Below, in pieces: positions 1 to 9,137 of a stretch of DNA of 24,899 nucleotides (position 1 is the stretch's first letter; each line of letters starts with the position of its first letter). The translations under genes and the position numbers were made by a program. Origin of the DNA: Pelargonium cotyledonis (taxonomy: Eukaryota; Streptophyta; Magnoliopsida; Geraniales; Geraniaceae); NCBI GenBank assembly GCA_036897625.1, contig JAYMTA010000723.1:1-24899 (forward strand), in the 5' to 3' direction. Below the pieces are notes generated by a model, which did no database searches, was not told where the DNA came from, and saw nothing but the letters and a program-made list of their open reading frames with translations.

Positions 1-1
1 A

Positions 2-217
2 ATCTCCAGCAAGGCCATGGGGATCATGAACAGCTTCATCAACGACATCTTCGAGAAGCTTGCTCAGGAATCCTCCAAGCTCGCTAGGTACAACAAGAAG
101 CCCACAATTACTTCCCGGGAAATTCAGACCGCCGTGAGGTTGGTGTTGCCTGGTGAACTGGCCAAGCACGCAGTGTCTGAGGGAACCAAGGCGGTGACCA
201 AGTTTACAAGCTCCTAA
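2..217 (+). CDS. Histone H2B, C-terminal part (5' end outside window)
   Basis: This is the C-terminal 71 residues of a plant histone H2B, a nucleosome core protein that pairs with H2A. The frame is open from base 2, so the true start lies before the window and the ATG codons at 17 and 26 are internal methionines. The segment begins at [12 protein letters not shown] (histone-fold helix 2), continues through [14 protein letters not shown] (loop 2 and helix 3), and ends with the C-terminal helix and AVTKFTSS. The lysine in AVTK is the conserved H2B mono-ubiquitination site. No intron interrupts it, as usual for H2B. The stop is TAA at 215-217. It runs toward the uncharacterised gene on the opposite strand. 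Identification is very secure; only the N-terminal tail is missing from view. Confidence 0.97.
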   Translation: MSSKAMGIMNSFINDIFEKLAQESSKLARYNKKPTITSREIQTAVRLVLPGELAKHAVSEGTKAVTKFTSS

Positions 218-1025
218 ACTTGCCTGGATAGGGTTTGGGTTTGGGGATTTGAAAATTAGGTTTAGGGCTCCTGATCTGGTTTCTATCTATTTTGTTGAGC
301 ATGCTTTCACTGATTGTAAGTATTGATCTGAACCTAAAGAAATTGCTTTGATCTATTTGTTGTTTCTTTCTCTGTCTAACTCTTGTAGCTCGTGAATGTT
401 TTACATTTGCAATTGTTGTTTAGCAATAATCAAACAAGTTCATGCAAATTGTTAGCAATTTGTCTTCCTAATCCAAATAGGATTCAATTCTGCGTTGAAT
501 TGTTATCGTTTATCTCTACCATCTTATCTAAGTTCATTACAAACATGATGGAAGAAATGTGAGAAGTGTAAAATTGAAATCTAATGGAAGTAGTGCAACA
601 ATGGCTGTTGGAAATGAAGTCTTTTTAAGTTTACAGGATTGATGTGAAGTAGTGCAACTGGAGTTTACAGAGTGTTGATGTGAAACTTAACTGTTATGCT
701 TGAAACACAGGCTTTCTTTCTGTTCAGTGTTAATTATGCCAAATGAATAGTTCACAAATTGAAAAATAGGCAAATATTTCAACTAAATCCAAGTTCCTTC
801 CCAGTTGATCTGCAAATACTTAAAAAAAAATGTTGCAGAATTATAAATCTTCATTCAAATTGCTCCATCAAACTCAAGCAAGCCAACAAATGTTCAAGAC
901 CAAGGACTTCAATATGAATGTTACAAAAAAGAAGCAAAATAACACTATACATGTACAACACATGCACACAATAAATGTACACCCTTCATTTCAAAACTCT
1001 ACAGCACATTGATACTCTTGACTTC
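218..1025. other. Intergenic: H2B 3' UTR and convergent 3' flank
   Basis: AT-rich sequence between two convergent genes. The first few hundred bases should be the H2B 3' UTR and the bases just before 1026 the 3' UTR of the minus-strand gene. GGGTTT-rich runs sit right after the H2B stop (about 226-275). A short open frame at 830-1012 (+) has no recognisable similarity and a composition like its surroundings, so I do not call it a gene. Confidence 0.6.
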
Positions 1026-4000
1026 TCAAGATGTCTTTGGCTTTCTTAGTTTTCCCCAACTAGAGAAAATCAACCTCAATATAGAATAGAATACAGTCAT
1101 AATGCACGACATGACGAAGTTCCAACAAGAAAAGGGCCAGTACCATGGATATAGTAGCCGGAAAAAGAGACTAATAATATGCCGCGGGTATCGCCCAACC
1201 TGCACCACCACAATAATGTATTCAAAACTACTAGGCATAAATTTGGTAAAAAACAGAAGGGTATGTAGGGCTGTTCTGTGGCCACACTTTTCCATTATTA
1301 AATAACATTTGCATGCAACTTAGTACCCTGCCTCAATGTCCAACAAATTTCTGAAATCCGAGTGGTAGGATTCAGCTAAACAGATACCATAACACAAAAG
1401 TTCACATTAGAAGCTAGGCTTCAACTAAAAAATGACAACTTTTTTTAATCAAATCCAGGGTTACTACTCACTAGTGACCTGAACATCATTCTCAAGTAAT
1501 AACCATATATTAATTCTTTCCATCTCTACTGAACAGACAGTAGAAAGTGTTCTACTTTCAACTTGAGTAGAGGTGTCAATTTGAATTTTGGATTGAAAGA
1601 GAGTAATCTGAATCCAATGAATTTTTAGTGTAAAATGAGCGGATTCGTGCGTTTGCACTATCTGATCCGTGTTTCTTTTTGCAGGATATATGGGATCCAA
1701 TCCGAAAATTGATAGTATTGAATCGTTTTTTAAAGTCAGATTGGATTTCAAATGCCTGCGGATTAGGATGCAAATAGCAAACTCTAAACCCAATCATCAC
1801 TATAGTGACATTATCTCTAACCAGGGACTATTTTGAACCAAATGGGAATAAATTATTGTTTGTTAGTAAATTAGGAACCATGCAGTCTAAATTGGAGTGA
1901 GAATTGTTTCTGCCCTCCAGCACTCTCAAGTGCAACTTGAATCCCATAACCTCCTATTAACCAAAGCACATGGGGCAAAGACTTGGCTAGGCCACAGAGC
2001 CAGCAAACAGTGTATATGATATGAGAACAAATAAATCATTAAACGTAACAACTGTGTGTAAGCTACTGATTAGGATTTGGAAATCTACTCACAGGGAAAA
2101 GCGAATCTAACGCATCCCAGGCTGCATGACGAACAGCTCTTGTAGGGTACATTGGCCCACCAGGAGAAGTGAAGCTGTATAAACAAGTCTTTAACCTTGT
2201 ACTTGTGGTCATTCTAAGTTCCATGCCTGCAGAAAGTATCAGAACAGCTACCATAAATTCAAAACATCAAGTCATTAAAACTCTCAAGCTCAAAAGCCTT
2301 TATATTAGTACTACCGTGAAGAACTTTTATGTGTGACAGATAATGTAGAAGAACTGGCTCCACCTTTAATTTCTGCAACTGAAATAAGAAGAAAAAAAAC
2401 CTCTATCCATCAGATGAGGTTATATAATACACAAGATATTTCATCATAAAAAGAACTATCAAATTCAACAATAGAACACAACTAAAAATTTCATACTCAC
2501 CTGATCAGAAACTTCAATGATAAATATATCTGCGGGACCACCAAGCAAAAACGCATTTGGAAAAGCAGGCATGTGCTTCAAGAAGGCTTCAAGCTTGTCA
2601 ACTGTGTAAAAGAACAAATTACAGCTGAATATACAGAATGGAGCCCAACATGCAAAGCAAAACAAATAACTTTGCCTACCCGAGTCGTAAAAGAAAAGAA
2701 ACCTCGAAAGTAGAATATATAGATCACGCTGGGCCTGTGATGAATAATAGAAGAAATGCGAATCATATTTTCAAAACGAATGTCATTTTGAGGATGCACA
2801 CGATGAATGATAACTCCACATCACACTTATATTGACAATGACAACTATTCTCTGTATAAAGATATCCAATAAAAAATTCACAGCATTGATGCAATACCTG
2901 TGGGGCAATTCTGCTCAACCGTTTGGACTCCAAAACAACTTCTTCAAGAAGATACTGAATCCAGAAAAGAAAAAACCAATATGTGACAAAAACATGTCAG
3001 GCATGCAACATTTTTTTAACACATATATGATATATCATATAAATAAACATGTAATCCTTAGAAAAATTCTCACGTGAAAGAGGGACTGAAAACGTCTTGT
3101 GTTTGCTTGGATGTCAATCCTGCAATAAGTACAATAATTTAGCCATTATAATTACTCCTACCACACATAGACATACATGACTGACTAAAGAGACTTTTAT
3201 GACTTAAGTACAACAGTACATCATGTATGTGTTGCTGCCATAATTTTGACTCGAAGTAAGTTGTGTCAATAGGATGCTCTATTTCTTACAAAGATACAAA
3301 TTCAGGCCGAGACATTTTTTAAAAGGCAAACAGATTAAAGTGATTGCTAATGAGTAAATAATATAAGGATATCCTTATAAGTTGTTCCCTCCTTCCCAAA
3401 ATAAGTGTTATATTTTTTATTTGAGAATAATTAAGGATAAGTTAGTTAGTGTTGTTTATTTCTTGTTCTATCACAATGCATATCTGTTGTAACAAACTTA
3501 ATGGATACTAACTTATCGTAGGGACACTATTGGTAATTCATGCATAACTAGCTTCCCAAAAAAGAAACAAGACACTTATTTTGGGACAAAATTGCAAGTT
3601 AAACATGACACTTATTTTGGGGGAGTGGAGTATTAAAGAACTCTCGATGTCCAATAAACTTTTACTATGTAGTGATACAAAAACAACTATGAAATGAAAT
3701 TTTGGGTACCTGTATCAAATTAATTATGCATTCTGCTAATGCATTGATGCTTTCATTATTTCCCAATGTAAACACGCAGATGAAATTGGGGGTAACAGTA
3801 TTTGGTCTCTAGACATTAATGTACTGGATTATAATACTTCAAGTTAGAACAATACCATAAGCGCCCACACAAGGCAAACCCTTTTTGGAGCCATGATGCA
3901 AGGCGTGTGCCTTTTGAAAATGAGGTGCAAAATGTATTAAAAATAGAAAAATTATTCCATCCTATTATATCATGGTCTTCATCCTCCTCGAGCAGGGATT

Positions 4001-6934
4001 CCCTATTCCATCCTATTATCAAAAGATATGATGCCTTGGTGGCTAGAAGCTCTCAAAGGTTAAAGGCTCAGGTGTTTTGGGACAAGAAAAGTTCAGAACC
4101 GGAATACATATGGTTGTTTGTCTCATTCATATTATTTTCTCTTGTTCTTTGTCTTTTCAACCTATAGGCTTAAAAGGCCTATGATAACACTTGAGCTTCT
4201 TCTTTTTTTATAGCTCTAGAAGGCTTTAAGTGCATATTTTACCAATGATGCACCTTACTTGTTCCTTGCTGCGGCATACGCCTTGCCTCCACAAATTGTG
4301 CTGGAAAGGCACGCCTTAGGTGACCCTACACCTCATTGCACCTTGCGCCATGAAGCAGCATGGCCATGCCATTGATAAAATTGCTTTTGAATATATCATG
4401 CTGCCTTCAACAATTATAACAATGTGTTTTCATGTAATTAACCTTCATAGAAGCAACACATGATGCTCTGCTTCATGTGAAAGGACTAGGGTAAAAGGGA
4501 AATTTTGAATGGTTAAAGCACTAAACATCTTTTATTTCTCCGACAACAATCACAGGACCAAAGGAAAAATATGTTAAGATGTTTTAACCCCCAAAGTGAA
4601 ACTAACTGGAGACAATCTCATCAGCACACAGCGTTAAACATTACCGAGCAATGATGCAACTTAATTTTGAGACGTCAACAGCTATTGACTTACAAAACAG
4701 AGTCAGAGACAATCAAACATAATCCATAAGTAATTTTCGAAATTCGTACCAGAAAACATTAGTAGCACCTTGGACAAGAGCAGATGAGTAGCGAAGGACG
4801 TCTTCAGAATTATCAGGTTGAACTTCGAATAGCTGCAGAAAAAGTGTAATCAAAATACCAAGTTACAATTATTATGGTGCCAATGAAGAAACCTTCAATG
4901 ACGAAAAACCAGTTTAAGGTGGTTATAAATGAGAATGAAGCATCTAATTCCAATTCCTCAAAGAAGAAGAAGAAAAAACTCATCCGTAAGAATAGGTCAT
5001 CTGAATTTTGAGATATAGCGAGGATACATCACCGGCACAAACATTCACCCAAACCAATGTCATTTTCTCAATTCTTTTCCAATCTCTATCTTTCCATGAA
5101 ATGAACTTGTTTCTTTTGTGTGTGTGAAGATTTTGATCTAATTATCAAGTTTAGACAGTAGAGAGATAAATTGTGTTTTTGTGTGTGTGTGCGAGAGAGA
5201 GCCAATGATATTGTTGAAGCTGGGCTACAATGTTTCATGCACAAATGTTCTCCGGATAACAACTTCATCTTTCCAAAAAAAGTCATTTCCTGCTACAAAC
5301 AGCTTCATTATCATTTGACAGGAAGATATTTTCAGTTGACTTCTTTTTCAATGTGACACCGAGCACTTGAAAATACGAAAATCATTTTCCATAAAGAAGT
5401 TTTCCATGAACCAAGTGCAGCCTTAATTGATAACTGGATGCTCACATATTCAGAGTGGAGTATGTCAGTTTGAAAGCAAGCAAAACATGACAATAGGCAA
5501 GCAAAATTAGTGGTTAAATTATAAACCAAAGGATTAAAGAGCTTCCAAACTAGATGTCGGTTGGCAACCAAGTTCCAATCAGGCAGAAAATCTTGGCATT
5601 AAAAGAACACTTCAAAGGTGCCTTTGATTTCTCCAAAATATTGATAGCAATACATTAGACCCACAAACATAAAAAATACAAATTTTCATATTGCACGAAT
5701 CCGTACGTGTTCAAAAGAAAATTATCAAACTGAAGTAGCTTCTGAAAAATACACCAAATGGAAGCTTTCTTACCCATTTGTGGAACAAGAGGGAGAAGAT
5801 ATGAGTTGCAAATGACTGACTCCAGAGTTGGACAATTAGATTAAGGATAGGTTTTACACTCTCAGGCACCCAGACATAATGATCAGCAAGCATGTCATAA
5901 AAGCATAATCGACCATTAAGATCATAATCAGCAGGAGATATTAAATCTTCTTCGCTGCTGGAAGTTATATCTTCTTTTAGTTTGGCTGCAGAAAATGAAA
6001 ACCCAATGAGGATACTGATAAACATAGTAGAATTAACTATTGCGAATCAAATAAACATGATGAACAGAATCAACTTAGTAAGATCATTCTTCTATTTTGA
6101 ATAAACACAAATACAGACTAAGTATGGCACAGGAACCATGAGGCACTAATAATTCCAAAAATATGATTTTCATGCAAAATCTCCATTCTCCACCACATGC
6201 ATTTCCCCCCACATTATTACAGCTCGATCACATCCACCCATGCTGAGAGCTAACACCTAAATCTGCAAAACTAAATTTATATTCATTTTAACTTTGACAC
6301 CCAAATTGAAATTGTTGTCCAACAAAAAGATTCAAGTTAGATCACACTTTCAAAACTGGTCCCACTATCTGAATCATTTCACTCATGATTAGGATAAAAT
6401 TTCACCAACTTCTGTCCAGAAATGAAAATTGCAGAACAGCATAAATAGATTGACAAAAGCTAGCATGAATCCAAACTCATTGACTAGTAGTTTCTAATCT
6501 CCACTTTCAACGACTATAACAAAAGTTCGGGAAAATAGACGAAATTTGAACAACGAAAACCTCAACCAACCTCTAGCTCGGTCATCAACCTCTAAAGCTA
6601 TATCAGCGAACAACTCATGCAAAAGTTCGGGTCTCTGAGACGGAGAATTCACTGCCTGCAATAAGATTGAATTTAAGCATGTTTTCATCATTTCTGCTTT
6701 TTAGAACATTCAGCATATCATTGAAAAAATGTGAACAATAGAATATATTTTCCAAATTCAATTAATCAATGAAAAACCGAAAAATCAATGTCCAATATTT
6801 TCCTCCAGTTTCCGGCAAATCAAACAGGAAATGAGGTGAATAAGGAAACGAACCCGTTGAAGCTTCTTCTGAATTTCTAGACTAAGAGCATCCAGAAAAG
6901 CAGATCGTCGATACGGTCGAGAGACATCTGACAT
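1026..6934 (-). CDS. Uncharacterised conserved-looking protein with C-terminal membrane segment, 11 exons
   Basis: I do not recognise a named family. Coding exons on the minus strand are 6934-6854, 6655-6571, 5985-5774, 4832-4750, 3119-3074, 2954-2898, 2734-2680, 2601-2501, 2378-2315, 2226-2093 and 1199-1026. They join with GT/AG borders into 1092 nt, 363 aa. The ATG at 6934 opens MSDVSRPYRRSAFLDALSLE. Residues 1-125 look soluble, with an acidic serine-rich stretch (TSSSEEDLISP) near 63-73. Residues 127-306 look largely helical, with hydrophobic segments such as RDLYILLSRFLFFYD. The last exon (307-363) carries an aromatic segment (about 326-352, PWYWPFSCWNFVMSC onward) that looks membrane-spanning, then a basic tail GKLRKPKTS. 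No signal peptide is evident. The 55-nt exon 7 was needed to restore frame between exons 6 and 8, which supports the model. Introns 4 and 10 contain repeats. Confidence 0.82.
1570..1800. repeat. Possible degenerate transposon-derived repeat in intron 10 of the uncharacterised gene
   Basis: The stretch starts with TAGAGGTGTCAATTTGAA and holds repeated GGAT/ATCC words (GAATCC, GGATTCG, TGATCC, GGGATCC, GGATT), a style I associate with short non-autonomous hAT-like repeats in plants. I could not find a clean matching right end or an 8-bp target duplication, so class and borders are uncertain. Confidence 0.3.
3385..3630. mobile_element. Stowaway-type MITE (old copy)
   Basis: The left end reads TTCCCTCCTTCCCAAAATAA and the right end, on the other strand, CTCCACTCCCCCAAAATAAG. 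Both resemble the Stowaway terminal repeat (CTCCCTCCGTCCCAAAATAA from family knowledge). The element is about 246 bp with no coding capacity, as expected for a Tc1/mariner-derived MITE. TA follows the right end at 3631-3632; the left TA appears decayed to TG. A second copy of the right-terminal motif (GACACTTATTTTGGGAC) lies at about 3571-3587, inside the outer one (3607-3622). It sits in an intron, so it should be tolerated. Confidence 0.85.
3890..4365. repeat. Repeat-like block with GC-containing inverted words
   Basis: Two islands rich in AAGGCGTG / GCACGCC words stand out from the AT-rich intron: GCCATGATGCAAGGCGTGTG near 3890-3910 and, inverted, CACCTTGCGCCATG near 4339-4352, with GGCACGCCTTAGG at about 4308. 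They look like decayed termini or internal palindromes of a non-autonomous element. No target duplication is clear, and class is not assigned. Confidence 0.35.
4833..5773 (-). other. Intron 3 of the uncharacterised gene (0.94 kb)
   Basis: Donor GTAAGAAAG next to 5774 and acceptor TTCTGCAG next to 4832. It holds a short TG-rich then AG-rich run (about 5180-5201) and, at about 5369-5422, a GGAAAATGATTTTC-type palindromic motif followed on the plus strand by CCATGAACCAAGTGCAGCC, which resembles the ends of a common plant MITE. No coding signal. Confidence 0.6.
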
Positions 6935-9137
6935 TCTGGCGAAGCGTAGAGCGATTTAGCATTTGAGAAAAGAGCGATTAGCAAAACCTCCGATCCGAAC
7001 GCCGACAGCCCGTCCGTCCTCGCCGTTAAAGCATCTTCAGAAAAAGTTTAAACGGAGCATCAAAATGGAACTTTGTGGTCTCTGATTGGGACCTGAATGC
7101 AAATATGTAATTATGGAGGTTATGGTTGCAAAAAGCAATTCACAAAATGGGAAGAGAGTCGATCTGGCGTAGCAGAGAAGTTAACACCGCGGAGTCTTGA
7201 CCTTGTAACCGGTGATTGCTACGATTTTACACGTTTTTATGTTTTTCGTTAAATATAGAGAAGTGATCGGATCACACGGGAAGAGGATAGTTAGGTCACA
7301 GATGATATATTATTGGGCCACGTTGCAATATATTTGGACAGCAATTATCTGATTTAGATATGGCTACTGTTATCACCGTGTTAAATTGCTATGCATTATT
7401 GATCCAAATTAATTTTATTTGTCTAGTGTTTTTTTTTTTGAGCCAAGTTATTTGTCTAGTTTTAGTATTTGATTATAGATCACAGAAATGAACATATGTC
7501 ATCAGTTTAAGTTGACTTTGATCTAACTATTAAGTATACGAAATTGCAAAATTCAACTATATTATTATTATTCATTTACTTTTTCAAATTCAAATTAATG
7601 CAAATAGCATGATAAAATATATGAACATCATCGAGACCGGTTAGGTTAAGTGGTTTAAGTGTTGAATTTGTTTTGATGTTTCAGATTCGAGTCTATTTGC
7701 TGACGATAAGAAATGAGATGCGATTTTGAGTAAAAAAAATACGCAAATCATCGTTGTTTCCAACGGAGTTTTAATGTAACTATAACCTACTTACCATTTT
7801 TGTTATTGTCGAAGTACTTTATTTAATCAAATCCAAATGCAATTTTTGTTATGGTTAAAGGGCTAGATTGAATCTATTTAATATTCACTCACTAAATTTA
7901 AAGGAGGACAGTAAATTGTACGATTTCCTTGTCTACGTGTCAAGGTAATTTCTTATAAATGTTTTTAGTTTTTTTAGTCTTGTGAGTTCTCGATTTTGGT
8001 GAGTTGTAATTTGTACACGGGTAGAACAATATCAGACAGAAAGTTCGAATGTGTTTTTAGGACACTATCTCATGTATGAGAGTGAAAATTCTAACAAGAA
8101 AACTCAAAAACTAAAGAGAGAGAGTAGTTGAAAATAATAAATGACTCAAGTTGTGATCTCATCTCCTTTCAAGAGATGAGTACTTACACTTACAAATACG
8201 TGTCTAAGTGTGATCGATTGTTGAGGAGGTAGGGTTTGCTTTGCAACACACTTGAATACTTGCGTTCTAGCCTATCATTCGTGGGAGTAGGGAGAATATG
8301 TGGTACCAAACCGTTGCGAGATGTATTAGTGGCTGCACCCGTTTGGTCTCCTGGTCGCATCATTTTCATTTAGTTGAGTCGAACTTATCTAGTGAACATA
8401 GTTGATATTGGTGGTATGAACTAGGTGTTTCTCAATCTCCACTAGGCTTCGAAGATCTGGGTGGTCCAGAGAATTTTCATCTTTGGTGCCTAGGTGAGTT
8501 TGGCATCCAGTTAGCGGAGCAAGTAGTGTCGAATTACAGTTATTAAGCAATAAACACATGAATAATTATCTTCATTTAATTCAAATGAAAGTTGAATTTA
8601 CGACCTCGAACGTTTGAAGAATAAATTAGAAACCACGTATTTATTACCAATTTCAATCCAATAATCCATTAGATGGCAATTTTGGGGTCATCACTTCTTG
8701 GGCCACATGAGGCAATATCATTACAAGGCACAATAATTATAATAAACACTACACCTACTATTATTGACTATAACGCCAAAATCTAAATGCTAATACTATA
8801 CCTATATTTGACCATCCAAAGCATTTCTTATCTTTTCAGGGCAATCATGTCAAGACATTATTTGATATATGTGGAACCAGACTGCATGATTCAATAATGG
8901 CCACAAAATAAAAGCACAACGGCCATTTGTAGTTAAAACTTGAAAACATACCAATTACAAATACATAACTACTGAATACTATATATATACATACAGCTAT
9001 GAGCATTTATGCAATCAGATGCCACATACATGTAAAGGTTAGTAGATCATAGAAACAAACAGACAAGACAAACAAGCTCTGGAGAATCCAAAGCTGAGAT
9101 AGAAATGGACTTCTGTGATGAACAAAGAGTAATCTAC
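6935..9137. other. Gene-free 2.2 kb interval
   Basis: The first part (about 6935-7230) is the 5' flank of the minus-strand uncharacterised gene. A SINE-like element is at 7634-7746. The stretch at about 8000-8560 has a somewhat different texture (higher GC, TGGTCTCCTGGTCGC-like words) and may be the remnant of a repeat, but I see no termini or coding frame. The rest is AT-rich and unremarkable. No RNA gene was recognised. Confidence 0.6.
7627..7753 (+). mobile_element. tRNA-derived SINE-like element with target-site repeats
   Basis: A body of about 113 bp (7634-7746) carries a pol III box A-like motif, TAGGTTAAGTGG (7642-7653), and a box B-like motif, GATTCGAGTC (7684-7693), about 30 nt apart, as in tRNA genes. 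It ends in an A-rich tail (TAAAAAAAATACGCAA). The perfect repeat ATCATCG lies directly before (7627-7633) and after (7747-7753), consistent with target-primed insertion. The boxes do not fold into an intact tRNA, so a SINE is more likely than a tRNA gene. The family is not assigned and the short repeat could arise by chance. Confidence 0.6.

Larger units (their letters stand above)
3120..4749 (-). other. Intron 4 of the uncharacterised gene (1.63 kb, repeat-rich)
   Basis: The largest intron of the gene, with donor GTACG next to 4750 and acceptor TTGCAG next to 3119. It contains the Stowaway MITE (3385-3630) and a second repeat-like block (about 3890-4365), which explain much of its length. 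Confidence 0.75.

Noticed and set aside
1026..1295. A stand-alone 89-codon protein on the minus strand
   Set aside because: Its first part is intron sequence; from 1199 onward it is the last exon of the 11-exon gene.
7634..7746. Reading the SINE-like element as a functional tRNA gene
   Set aside because: The acceptor and anticodon arms do not pair, so only the promoter boxes are tRNA-like.
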